Source: Candidatus Andeanibacterium colombiense
Lineage (GTDB): Bacteria > Pseudomonadota > Alphaproteobacteria > Sphingomonadales > Sphingomonadaceae
Direction: 5' to 3'
DNA: 64,000 nucleotides
NCBI GenBank assembly: GCA_029202985.1
Contig: CP119316.1
Coordinates: 3,149,001 to 3,213,000 of the forward strand
Shown in pieces: positions 33,838 to 42,193 of the stretch. Position 1 is the first letter of the stretch. Every line of letters starts with the position of its first letter. Under the pieces are notes generated by a model. The model had not been told where the DNA came from. It did no database searches and saw only the letters and a list, made by a program, of their open reading frames with translations. The position numbers were made by a program, and so were the translations under genes.

Positions 33838-35658
33838 TTATTTGCCTTGAGCATCAAGCGCAGACTGCGCTGTCAAGATCGCGAGCCGCGCCTGAAGTTG
33901 GGCTGCAATCGCGTTGAGCCTGGCGGTCTCATCTGCATAATCCTTGGCCATTGCTGACCCCGCATAGGCTGGCGGATGCAACAATGCGTTGAGCGCCTGG
34001 TCTTTGGTGGTCTTGTCGATCTCAAACTGGATTGCAGCAATCTCCTCGGCCCTGGCCGCAGTGACTTCATTGCGCTGATAGGTGACCTCGCCGCGCTGAT
34101 ATGTCTGCTCGGCACGAGCATCAGCAATGTCCTGCTTTTTCTCCTTCTCCCGCTCGTCGAGATAGCTCTCGATCTGAGATACGCCGGTGCTGGCTGAAGC
34201 AAGTGCTCCTGCGAGGATTGCAGACTTCTCGGCATATTGCAGCTTCGTAATTGTGCCATCCTCAGCAAGCTGGATCCCGAGCGCGTTGTTCTGAAACGGG
34301 CCATTGTGAAACGGCACAAAGCGCAACTGGCCGAGTTGGGGAGCAGTGACCCATTGAGTTTTCAGGAGCGGTACGCGGTCGCCGTCAGAGCACGCCTTGT
34401 TCTCATCACAAAGAAACAGACGGCCGCGAGCGGCTTGGCGGACGAACAGACCTTCGTGCTCGACATCCGTACGAGCTGAAATTGCTTTGTTGGCTGTGAC
34501 GCAAAGTGCCGTTCGGGGCTTGGCATCTGTACAGGGCGCGGGCGCGACCGGCGTGGGAACGATCTCGCCGTAGACGCCGACTCGCGCAGCGAGGCAATCG
34601 CCTGTCTGTTCACCTACGGCGCAGAGGCCCTCGCGGGACTCGTCAGACTGGTCGGAGATTGCAGCCTCGATAATTGCTTCGACCTTCTTCGCCAACTCTG
34701 ACTCCAGTGTGGCCTTTTTCTCTGCCCACGCCTTTCTGAGTGCGACCGGATCGACAAGATTGCTGGGCACGTACGCGATGAGCGGTGTCAGCCAGGCATT
34801 GAGTGCTCCGCTCCGGCTCACGCCGCCGCTGACCATGAACGGATCCTCGGGCCATAGCCGATCTTCCTTGAAGGTCAGGATCTCGTCTGCATCGTCGCGC
34901 GTCTTCTCCTCCGCAGCAAGAGCTTCCTGCCGAGCGATCTGGGCAACCTGGCTGTTATAGAGAGCAAGGCGATCCTCTTTGCGCGTCATCTTATTGCTTG
35001 CGCGCACAGCGATTGCCTCAATGACTTTTGTATCGCGCGTTGTGTCATCGGTCAGGATCTTGATTTTCGCACGGGCGGCAGTCGCGTCGGCAAGTGCCTT
35101 CATCGCGGGGGGCGAGCAGATTGGCATGCCCATTGTCGAATTGCTGATCAAATCCTTGGCGATATCGCCTGCACCCCCATCGTCTGCTTTGGCAATGCCG
35201 AGTGCCACTGATGGATTACCGGCAGCCATCGACACTCCTGCGAGGCCGACCTCCGCCGCACTTTTCAGGACATCGCCGGTTTTGTCCTCAGCCGATGCGT
35301 TGATCGCCTTGAGAGCACCGCTTGGATAAGTCTCTATCGAAAAGTCAGTCACCTTGAAGATGTTGGTGAGTGCGCGATAGTCGACTGTGTAAGTTTCGCC
35401 GGCCACATAGCTCGAGGTTGCAGTCGCCCCGATCTTGAAATCAAACGCGCTCGTTGGCACCCCGGCCGCCAAGGTAGGGCACTTTTTCAAGGCATAGGTG
35501 AGGTCGACAGCATATTGCAGCATCGGCAAGCTGTAACTCACACCCCCGAGGGCTTCCTTTTGATGGCTCACCTCGTAGGTTGGGCGAGTCTTGAGCGTGG
35601 TCGTGCAGCCCGGGAGCAAAAGCGAGGCACAAGCCGTAAAGGCTAAAAGCAGGCGCAT
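33838..35658 (-). CDS. Large lipoprotein of unknown function
   Basis: This 606-residue protein starts with a lipoprotein signal (MRLLLAFTACASLLLPGC; lipobox LLPGC) at the ATG in 35656-35658, with GGAG upstream. The mature part is mostly helical-looking. It has Ala-rich segments, Cys pairs around 365-400, and a C-terminal coiled-coil-like region (DEREKEKKQDIADARAEQTYQRG, repeated YQRxEV). I do not recognise the family. It lies 44 bases downstream of the trypsin-like gene and may be co-transcribed with it. An anchoring or substrate role next to the protease is possible. Confidence 0.65.
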   Translation of the reverse strand: MRLLLAFTACASLLLPGCTTTLKTRPTYEVSHQKEALGGVSYSLPMLQYAVDLTYALKKCPTLAAGVPTSAFDFKIGATATSSYVAGETYTVDYRALTNIFKVTDFSIETYPSGALKAINASAEDKTGDVLKSAAEVGLAGVSMAAGNPSVALGIAKADDGGAGDIAKDLISNSTMGMPICSPPAMKALADATAARAKIKILTDDTTRDTKVIEAIAVRASNKMTRKEDRLALYNSQVAQIARQEALAAEEKTRDDADEILTFKEDRLWPEDPFMVSGGVSRSGALNAWLTPLIAYVPSNLVDPVALRKAWAEKKATLESELAKKVEAIIEAAISDQSDESREGLCAVGEQTGDCLAARVGVYGEIVPTPVAPAPCTDAKPRTALCVTANKAISARTDVEHEGLFVRQAARGRLFLCDENKACSDGDRVPLLKTQWVTAPQLGQLRFVPFHNGPFQNNALGIQLAEDGTITKLQYAEKSAILAGALASASTGVSQIESYLDEREKEKKQDIADARAEQTYQRGEVTYQRNEVTAARAEEIAAIQFEIDKTTKDQALNALLHPPAYAGSAMAKDYADETARLNAIAAQLQARLAILTAQSALDAQGK

Positions 35659-35702
35659 GGCGCGTCTCCTTGAAGTGAGTGGACGGGGCAGCGTACGAAA
35701 CC

Positions 35703-36668
35703 TCACGGCGCGAAGCTGGCGCCGAGAAACGTCAAAACGGATCGGATCGGAGTGAACCAGCTGACACCGTCGGCGCCGCCAATATGCAGGCCCACCACCT
35801 TTTTTGTGGCGGCGTCGATAACCAGCGCTCCTGAATCGCCCTCATCTCCAAAAGGTGTGCAGGCGACCTGCTCGCGAAACCGGATAAATCCCAGTCCCTC
35901 ATAGTAGAGCTTGGCGTGTGCACTCCGGCCAGTGACAACAGCGCGAACTTCTCTGTCAGACGTGCGACCAATAAGCGCAACGCACATCTGATCGGCCGCG
36001 TCGCCAATGACGAGCGGTCGAGCTGCGTCGAGCAGGCTCGTGTTGAGGCGCCCCGGATCCACGGTGAGCTCCGCGAGCGCCGCATCGACGCTATTGGGAA
36101 AGTCCTTGCCCGTGTCGAGCAGGTTATAGGCGACAAGCCTGCCGATAGGGCTGCCTGCGCCATCACTCCGAGCCGGGTAAACAATCGAGTCGCCCGCGCG
36201 CCCGGTGTCCATGTTCGCGAACACGTGCTGAGCGCTCAGTAAATGCAGTTTGCCACCTTTGCGCACAATCGCACTCAGTGTCCCTGCGGGGCCGTTCGCG
36301 TGGCTGATGCTAAATCCGCCGCGGATCGGATTTTGCGCGACATTGCCATAGGCTCGCGGCTCACCGACTTCCACGACATCGGTGAAGACCGCCCGTCCCT
36401 GTGGATCGGGGATGACTTCCGGGATCAGCTGGCGGGTTTCGGTTTCGCGGATGGGGTGCTTGCGGCGTACATGAAAGCAGACGCCGAGTTCGCCGCTTGA
36501 CCGGCCATTAATCATCTTTTCGGCAATCGCGAAGCCGACGATATTTGGATCTTCAACTACTCCCCGTATGCGCTCGAACAGCCCGGCTTGGGCAGGAGCA
36601 CCGAGCGCGGGCGCCCGGCCAGCGATCAGCGCGACGGTCTGCACCAGTCTACGTGGCGACCTGATCAT
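35703..36668 (-). CDS. Trypsin-like serine protease (chymotrypsin fold)
   Basis: This 321-residue protein has the three catalytic landmarks of the trypsin fold in order: His148 in LLSAQHVF, Asp195 in NSVDAAL, and Ser279 in GDEGDSGALV. The N-terminus (VQTVALIAGRAPALGAPAQA) looks like a weak signal peptide, so export is likely but not certain. ATG 36666-36668 has a G-rich ribosome-binding site, and the frame continues to 36707. It is followed by the large lipoprotein gene. The substrate is unknown. Confidence 0.75.
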   Translation of the reverse strand: MIRSPRRLVQTVALIAGRAPALGAPAQAGLFERIRGVVEDPNIVGFAIAEKMINGRSSGELGVCFHVRRKHPIRETETRQLIPEVIPDPQGRAVFTDVVEVGEPRAYGNVAQNPIRGGFSISHANGPAGTLSAIVRKGGKLHLLSAQHVFANMDTGRAGDSIVYPARSDGAGSPIGRLVAYNLLDTGKDFPNSVDAALAELTVDPGRLNTSLLDAARPLVIGDAADQMCVALIGRTSDREVRAVVTGRSAHAKLYYEGLGFIRFREQVACTPFGDEGDSGALVIDAATKKVVGLHIGGADGVSWFTPIRSVLTFLGASFAP

Positions 36669-37171
36669 GGAACCCCCCGACCGTGCGCTAACCCTGCATG
36701 GTCGCATGCAAGTTTGCTCATAATTTTTTCTTCGTCAATATATATTCCGCCAATTATTTCGGCGCTGAATAAGGTAATAAATGGCCAAGGATTATATAGA
36801 TATAATATTGACTTAGTGCCGCACTACAATGGCTGCGCGATTTCGCCGCCGCTGCTGTCGCCCCCATGATTAGCATAATTGGGCGCGGGTAGGGGGCGAA
36901 AACCGTTCTCTTTGGGAGATATGAGCAGGGGTAGCGAAGTCACTCGGATAGCCAAGTCCTTAGGCCTGCCGTAAGAGCTTACACCCCGAACCCTATGAGC
37001 AAGGGAGGTTTCGGGATCGACTGCACGACCACTGAACGATAATTAGAGAGCGCACTGCCGATCAAAGCAGTGCCTGCAGCGCCAGCCTGCCTTGGCCTTG
37101 CTGCACACGTCGCGGGCGCGCATTGGTCTTATGTAAGCGGCACCTTCCGAGCGGGCAAACTTGCTCGCTTT
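36669..37171. other. Intergenic, A/T-rich in part
   Basis: No gene is supported in this gap of about 500 bases. Bases 36720-36820 are strikingly A/T-rich (including TATAAT-like runs on both strands) and probably hold the promoter of the minus-strand protease/lipoprotein pair. The remainder up to 37171 shows no open frame with a plausible start, and no tRNA-like or repeat structure. Confidence 0.4.
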
Positions 37172-37507
37172 TTAGTGTTGATCAATGAGTGTGAGGACTT
37201 CGACCAGCTTTGATCGCACGGCGGAGAGCTGGATCGCCACCATCAAGTCCTCGCGTCCAGCCGCAAGCAGTACAGTGTACATTACCTGATCCGAATGGCG
37301 CATCAACTGTATGAGGTGCGCTCCACTCGGTGCATGCGTACCCGCAAGCCAGTGCTTGACGCATCGTTCGCTGGCTCCTGTCCAACGCATCACGGTCTTC
37401 ACCGCTCTGTGGGTTCCATCCAGTTCCATGACCAGTGCTTTGGAAAGCATAGCCGCGAAATCCCGCTCCGCACCATGATGGTGCAGTTCCTTGCCCGTTT
37501 TCGGCAA
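37172..37507 (-). CDS. HTH-type protein of an integrative module
   Basis: This 111-residue protein has a predicted helix-turn-helix around residues 38-60 (AVKTVMRWTGASERCVKHWLAGTHAPSG). The frame begins at TTG 37505-37507, supported by AAGGGG about ten bases upstream. Such small DNA-binding proteins often sit beside recombinases in alphaproteobacterial islands. It diverges from the recombinase gene 125 bases away and may regulate it. The role is inferred from the fold and position. Confidence 0.65.
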   Translation of the reverse strand: MPKTGKELHHHGAERDFAAMLSKALVMELDGTHRAVKTVMRWTGASERCVKHWLAGTHAPSGAHLIQLMRHSDQVMYTVLLAAGREDLMVAIQLSAVRSKLVEVLTLIDQH

Positions 37508-37631
37508 CTTCTTACCCCTTCTTTCTCGCTAGGGTCAGAAAAGGGCAACGTTCCTCGACTCGAACGTCCCCTGTTCAATCAAAGCACCAGGGCGGCTGCC
37601 AGTTGCATCGCGAGCATCGAGGACGGGTGAA

Positions 37632-39200
37632 TTGCAGGATTGGAACAAAGTATCCGGCGAGCGTTCACCGCTTAACCCCCCGGTCACTCGCGCCGCCGAA
37701 TACGTCCGCATGTCAACGGATCACCAGAAGTACTCCACCGAGAACCAGGGTGACGCTATCCGGCAATATGCAGCCGAGCGCGGGATCAAGATCGTGCGAA
37801 CCTACGCAGATGCCGGCAAGAGCGGGCTGAAGATCGACGGTCGTGATGCGCTGCGGCAACTGATCGAGGACGTTCAGGCGGGCGCAACTGATTTTACCAT
37901 GGTGCTGGTCTACGATGTCAGCCGGTGGGGCAGGTTCCAGGACGCCGATGAGAGTGCGTATTACGAATATATCTGCAAGCGAGCCGGGATCTCGGTGCAA
38001 TATTGCGCGGAGCAGTTCGACAATGATGGCAGTCCGGTCTCGACGATCGTCAAGGGCGTCAAGCGCGCCATGGCGGGAGAGTACAGCCGCGAACTCTCTG
38101 CCAAGGTTTTTGCGGGCCAGTGCAGGCTCATAGAAAAGGGTTATCGGCAAGGCGGACCGGCAGGCTTCGGGCTGCGAAGAACGCTTATAGACGAACATGG
38201 TGCGACCAAGGGCACCCTGTCCCGCGGCGAGCACAAGAGCATTCAGACCGACAGGGTGATCCTGACGCCCGGGCCAGAGCAGGAAGTGGGCATCGTGCGC
38301 GAGGTGTATCGCGCATTCGTGCATGACGGGCTGAGTGAGCTGAAGATCGCGGAAGATCTGAACAGGCGCAGGGTGTTCACCGATCTCGGCCGTCCGTGGA
38401 CCCGGGGCACCGTTCATCAGCTTCTCGTCAACGAGAAGTATGTCGGCGATAACGTGTGGAACCGGCGCTCTTTCAAGTTGAAGAAAAAGCGGGTCAGGAA
38501 CGAGCCGGCCATGTGGATTCGCGCCCCCGAGGCGTTCGAGGCCATCGTCGAACGGGACCTCTACGAAGCAGCGCAGGGGATAATCAGCGCCCGCTCATTT
38601 CGCCTTTCGGACGGCGAGATGCTCGAGGCCTTGCGGAACCTGTATGGGCGCAGCGGCTTGCTGTCCGGGTTGATTATCGATGAATGCGAAGGGATGCCTT
38701 CCAGCAGCGCATATGGTTCGCGGTTTGGCAGTCTTCTCAGGGCATACAGTCTGGTCGGGTTCAGGCCGGACCGGGACTACCGCTATGTCGAGATCAACCG
38801 CGCGCTGCGTGGCCTTCATCCCGAAATCCTCGAGTTGGTCCTTGATGGTCTCCGAGTTGCCGGAAGCACCTGCTGCGACACCGGCACCGATGGCATTATC
38901 GTGAATGACGAGATCAGCCTCTCGGTGGTCATTGTTCGTTGTACCGCGACCCCTTCCGGCCTCCTGCGCTGGAAGCTGCGTTTTGACGCCTCGCTCGCGC
39001 CTGACATCACGATCGTCGTGCGGATGGACTCAATGAACCGGGCGCCGTTCGACTTCTATCTCTTTCCGCGCCTCGACAAGGTTTCGGACCGACTGCGACT
39101 GGCCGAGGAGAACGGCTTCAATCTGGACGCATATCGCTTCGAGAGCCTCGACTATCTCTACGATATCACCGCGCCCGTAAGAGTTGCGGAGGCAGCCTGA
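37632..39200 (+). CDS. Large serine recombinase
   Basis: This 522-residue protein has an N-terminal resolvase domain (about 20-165, nucleophile Ser28 in YVRMSTDHQ, with DVSRWGRFQD downstream). The Recombinase domain follows (GPAGFGLRR to LVNEKYVGDNVWNRR), then a C-terminal region of about 200 residues. It catalyses site-specific integration or excision through a 5'-phosphoserine link. A TTG at 37632 with GAGG about ten bases upstream is the best available start. It abuts the ParB-like gene (stop and start overlap at 39200). It is the likely integrase of the island next to the tRNA gene. Confidence 0.88.
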   Translation: MQDWNKVSGERSPLNPPVTRAAEYVRMSTDHQKYSTENQGDAIRQYAAERGIKIVRTYADAGKSGLKIDGRDALRQLIEDVQAGATDFTMVLVYDVSRWGRFQDADESAYYEYICKRAGISVQYCAEQFDNDGSPVSTIVKGVKRAMAGEYSRELSAKVFAGQCRLIEKGYRQGGPAGFGLRRTLIDEHGATKGTLSRGEHKSIQTDRVILTPGPEQEVGIVREVYRAFVHDGLSELKIAEDLNRRRVFTDLGRPWTRGTVHQLLVNEKYVGDNVWNRRSFKLKKKRVRNEPAMWIRAPEAFEAIVERDLYEAAQGIISARSFRLSDGEMLEALRNLYGRSGLLSGLIIDECEGMPSSSAYGSRFGSLLRAYSLVGFRPDRDYRYVEINRALRGLHPEILELVLDGLRVAGSTCCDTGTDGIIVNDEISLSVVIVRCTATPSGLLRWKLRFDASLAPDITIVVRMDSMNRAPFDFYLFPRLDKVSDRLRLAEENGFNLDAYRFESLDYLYDITAPVRVAEAA

Positions 39201-39595
39201 TGGCCCATGCGACGCCCCAGCAGGTCGAGATGATCCCGGTTTCCCGCATCACCGTGCTCAATCCGCGGGCCCGCAACAAACGGCAGCACCGCGAGATCGT
39301 AAACAATATCGAGGCGATAGGGCTCAAGCGACCTATCACCGTCAGCCGACGTCCTGGTCCCGGCGGTCCCCGCTTCGATCTCGTCTGCGGGGAAGGACGG
39401 CTGGAGGCCTTCCAGATGCTCGGGCAGTCCGAAATACCGGCGATCGTTATCGATGCATCCGAGAGCGATTGCCTCGTCATGAGTCTTGTCGAGAACATTG
39501 CCCGGCGCGTGCAGCGACCAGTCGACCTGGAAATTCAGGGAAATTCGGGAAGTCGTGACGCATTGTCCCACTCAGTCGCGCGGACACGGCCCTAG
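39200..39595 (+). CDS. ParB/RepB-like protein, truncated
   Basis: This 131-residue protein shows the ParB N-terminal nuclease-like domain (VSRITVLNPRARNKRQH, RPITVSRR, VCGEGRLEAFQMLG, IPAIVI, SLVENIARRVQRPVDLE). Family members continue past this point with an HTH domain. Here similarity ends after residue 112 and a short unrelated tail leads to a stop. The break lies 40-90 bases from the 3' end of the tRNA-Ser gene, as expected at an island junction or deletion. Probably inactive as a DNA-binding partition protein. Confidence 0.7.
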   Translation: MAHATPQQVEMIPVSRITVLNPRARNKRQHREIVNNIEAIGLKRPITVSRRPGPGGPRFDLVCGEGRLEAFQMLGQSEIPAIVIDASESDCLVMSLVENIARRVQRPVDLEIQGNSGSRDALSHSVARTRP

Positions 39596-39637
39596 TGCAG
39601 GGAATGCTAAAATATCGAGCTAATACAATGACTTGCG

Positions 39638-39728
39638 TGGCGGAGCGGGTGGGATTCGAACCCACGATGAGCTTTTGACCCATACACACTTTCCAGGCGT
39701 GCGCCTTCGACCACTCGGCCACCGCTCC
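39638..39728 (-). tRNA. tRNA-Ser (anticodon GGA)
   Basis: On the minus strand the acceptor stem GGAGCGG (from 39728) pairs with CCGCTCC, followed by discriminator G and an encoded CCA (39638-39640). The anticodon loop contains CTGGAAA, giving anticodon GGA. A long variable arm, usual for tRNA-Ser, and the T-loop GGTTCGAATCC are present. The 3' end points toward the recombinase module, as expected for an island inserted at a tRNA gene. I do not see a second copy of the 3' end elsewhere in the window. Confidence 0.95.
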
Positions 39729-39804
39729 GCATGCCTGTCGGAAGGGTGGGCCGATAGCGGTAGCTTGGCTTGCGGGCAAGCCTTGTCCCGCTTAACCTTC
39801 GCAT

Positions 39805-40206
39805 ATGGATCGAACTTTCGGCATTGCCCCCTCGGCGGGCGAGATCGAGCTGCTGGCGCGGGCGGCGCTGGAGCGGCTGCCGGCGCAGTTCCGGGCGCAT
39901 CTTGCGGACATCGTGCTGCTGGTCGAGGAGTTCGCCGACGACGAGACGCTCGCGGCGCTCGGGATCGAGGATCCGTTCGAGCTGACCGGGCTCTACGAGG
40001 GCCTGCCGCTGGGCGAGAAGAGCATCGGCCATTCGGGCGCGATGCCCGACCGCATCCGCCTGTTCCGCGCCCCGATCCTCGACGAATGGATCGAGCGCGG
40101 GGATGAGACTTTGGAGCATCTCGTCGGTCACGTACTGATCCACGAGGTCGGGCACCATTTCGGCCTCTCGGACGAGGCCATGCACGCATTGGAGGACGGG
40201 GAATGA
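39805..40206 (+). CDS. Zincin-like metallopeptidase family protein
   Basis: This 133-residue cytoplasmic protein carries the zinc-binding signature HEVGHHFGLSD near residue 115-125, typical of the small zincin-like metallopeptidase family found beside housekeeping genes in alphaproteobacteria. The N-terminal part (ALERLPAQFRAHLADIVLLVEEFAD) also fits. Its substrate is not known. It overlaps the following cyclophilin gene (ATGA). Confidence 0.85.
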   Translation: MDRTFGIAPSAGEIELLARAALERLPAQFRAHLADIVLLVEEFADDETLAALGIEDPFELTGLYEGLPLGEKSIGHSGAMPDRIRLFRAPILDEWIERGDETLEHLVGHVLIHEVGHHFGLSDEAMHALEDGE

Positions 40207-41192
40207 GACGCTGGATATTGCTTGCCGCCGCCGCGCTGGCCGTTCCCGCGCTGGCCGAGGATGCGCCGGTCACGCCGAACTCGGTTATTGCCGCGGCGCC
40301 CGCTTCCGACTGGGTCGCGATCAACCCGGTCGACCTGCTGGTGATGGACCTCGCGCCCGACCGCGATGGCCATCCGCGCCGGGTGGTGATCCAGCTGATG
40401 CCTGCGCCGTTCAGCCAAGGCTGGGTCGCCAATATCCGCACACTCGCCGCCGCGCATTGGTGGGACGGGACCAGCATCAACCGGGTGCAGGACAATTACG
40501 TCGTCCAGTGGGGCGATGTGACCGAGAAGAAGCCGCTGCCGGATGGGCTGAAGGCGGTGCCGGAGAGCGAGTATGGCGCAACCGATCCGAGCATCCCGGA
40601 TTTTGGTTCTTTGACGGACTTCTTCGCCCGCGGCCACACGCGAAAGGGCGAGGCGATACCTTGGCAAAGGATAGACGCCTATACCAGCGAAGTCGGATTC
40701 GCGCATGGTTGGCCGATCGGCATGAAGGGTAACAAATTTTGGCCCGCCCACTGCTACGGCATGGTCGGCGTCGGCCGAAACGTCTCGCCCGACACCGGCA
40801 CCGGCGCCGAACTCTACACCGTTATCGGGCAGGCCCCGCGGCAGCTCGATCGCAACATCGCCCTCGTCGGCCGGATCGTCGAGGGGATGGAGAACCTCTC
40901 CAGCCTGCCGCGCGGGCATGGCGACCTCGGCTTCTATGCCGATGACGAGGCGGACAAGCGGGTGCCGATCCTGTCGGTGCGGCTGGGGAACGACCTGGCC
41001 TCAAGTAGCGAAGCGGTAGGCCAACAAGGAAACGCCAAGCTGCCGCGCTTCGAATATCTCTCGACCGAGAGCAAGAGCTTCGCCGCCTACGCCTATTCCC
41101 GCGCCAACCGGAAGGACGATTTCTATATCCAGCCTGCCGGCGGAGTGGACATCTGCAACGTCCCCGTCCCGATCCGCCACGCCAAGTCATGA
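40203..41192 (+). CDS. Peptidylprolyl isomerase, cyclophilin type, exported
   Basis: This 329-residue protein has a signal peptide (MRRWILLAAAALAVPALA|ED) and a cyclophilin-like domain with IQLMPAPFSQGWVANIRTLA, WWDGTSINRVQDNYVVQWGD and a catalytic-loop-like region. It would catalyse proline isomerisation during folding of periplasmic proteins. It is longer than simple cyclophilins because of insertions and a C-terminal extension. Overlaps with both neighbours (ATGA type) suggest a three-gene operon with the zincin-like and DUF1905 genes. Confidence 0.8.
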   Translation: MRRWILLAAAALAVPALAEDAPVTPNSVIAAAPASDWVAINPVDLLVMDLAPDRDGHPRRVVIQLMPAPFSQGWVANIRTLAAAHWWDGTSINRVQDNYVVQWGDVTEKKPLPDGLKAVPESEYGATDPSIPDFGSLTDFFARGHTRKGEAIPWQRIDAYTSEVGFAHGWPIGMKGNKFWPAHCYGMVGVGRNVSPDTGTGAELYTVIGQAPRQLDRNIALVGRIVEGMENLSSLPRGHGDLGFYADDEADKRVPILSVRLGNDLASSSEAVGQQGNAKLPRFEYLSTESKSFAAYAYSRANRKDDFYIQPAGGVDICNVPVPIRHAKS

Positions 41193-41509
41193 GCGGCGAG
41201 ATCGTCCGCTTCAGCGCGCGGCTGATCCATTGGGAGCTCGGAGACTTTGCCGGGCTCGGCTATGTCGAAATCCGCGGCGAGCCGGAGGAAGCGATCAAGG
41301 GCTACGAGCTGATGCGGCGGCTCGAACTCGGCAAGCGCCGCGGGTTCGGCTCGGTGAAGGTCGATGTCACGCTCGGCGACAGCAAATGGTCGACCTCGGT
41401 GTTTCCGAGCAAGGATGTCGGCTGGTTCCTGCCGATCAAGAAAGCGATCCAGCGCGCCGAGGGACTGGACGAAGGCGACCTGCTGGAGATCGAACTGGAG
41501 CTTTTGTAG
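41189..41509 (+). CDS. DUF1905 domain protein
   Basis: This 106-residue protein matches the DUF1905 beta-barrel-like domain: IVRFSARLIHWELGDFAGLGYVEI, a RRGFGSVKVDVTLGDSKWSTSVFP middle and the closing WFLPIKKAIQRAEGLDEGDLLEIELEL. Function is unknown for the family. It overlaps the cyclophilin gene stop. Confidence 0.75.
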   Translation: MSGEIVRFSARLIHWELGDFAGLGYVEIRGEPEEAIKGYELMRRLELGKRRGFGSVKVDVTLGDSKWSTSVFPSKDVGWFLPIKKAIQRAEGLDEGDLLEIELELL

Positions 41510-41820
41510 GATTTGAGGGTTACACATGTGACACTCTGTCCGGGTAGGTGTCCGGCTTATTTTGCCTTTCCGAACAACGCTTTGTGTGGGGAGAGTGACA
41601 GGCTCGGGATTTTCGGGGCATGCACTCTCCGCGTCCCCGCGAAGCGGGGACCTCAAGCCGGAGAGCGCGACATTGAACTGCCCGAGACCCCCGCCTGCGC
41701 GGGGGACCAGACGAGCAAATTCTCACGCGGGATCGCCGACCGATCGAACAATCACGAAGTCAAAGAGCCGGCGAAAAGCATGGCAAATCGCAGTCGTGTA
41801 GGAAAACGGAAAATCGCCCG
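41510..41820. repeat. Intergenic palindromic repeats (GAGACCCC type)
   Basis: This gap of about 310 bases has no gene. It contains an inverted repeat GGAGAGTG (41590-41597) / CACTCTCC (41622-41629), a hairpin GTCCCCGC-GAA-GCGGGGAC (41633-41651), and a palindromic unit GAGACCCCCGCCTGCGCGGGGGAC (41684-41707). The last unit recurs in variant form twice at 48710-48780. They may act as terminators between the convergent genes on each side. Confidence 0.7.
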
Positions 41821-42183
41821 TCATCCCACCCGCTGCATCAGCTCGATCCGGTTGCCGAACGGATCATGCGTATCGCCGCGGACATAGCCTGAGAGCGGCT
41901 TGCCCGGGGTGTAATCGCACCCGTTCTCCGCCAGCCGCGCGGCCAGCGCCGCGAGATCGTCCACCAGCAGCGAGGGATGCGCCTTCTTCGCCGGGCTGAA
42001 GCCTTCCTCGACCCCGAGATGCAGATGCGCCCCGCCGCTTTCGAACCAGCAGCCGCCATTCGCCGCGAGATGCGGCGGCTTGGGCAGTTCGCGCATGTCG
42101 AGCACCCCGGCGTAGAACGTCCGCGCGCGATCTTCCCCGCCGCGCGGCATCGCGAGCTGGACGTGATCCAGGCCGACAATCAC
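41821..42183 (-). CDS. VOC (glyoxalase/bleomycin-resistance fold) protein
   Basis: This 120-residue protein has the single-unit VOC fold: GLDHVQLAMPRGGEDRARTFYAGVLDM, then GGCWFESGGAHLHLGVEE, then HPSLLVDDLAALAARL and DPFGNRIELMQ. Metal-ligand positions (His near the start, His in HLHLG, Glu near the end) are present. Start is GTG at 42181-42183, 11 bases after the stop of rsh, so it is likely co-transcribed with it. Substrate unknown. Confidence 0.8.
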   Translation of the reverse strand: MIVGLDHVQLAMPRGGEDRARTFYAGVLDMRELPKPPHLAANGGCWFESGGAHLHLGVEEGFSPAKKAHPSLLVDDLAALAARLAENGCDYTPGKPLSGYVRGDTHDPFGNRIELMQRVG

Positions 42184-42193
42184 ACCCGAACCT

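Noticed and set aside
36588..36869. A 93-codon plus-strand frame in the gap upstream of the protease gene
   Set aside because: It crosses the protease start and an A/T-rich promoter-like region, has no start signal, and its composition changes abruptly midway.
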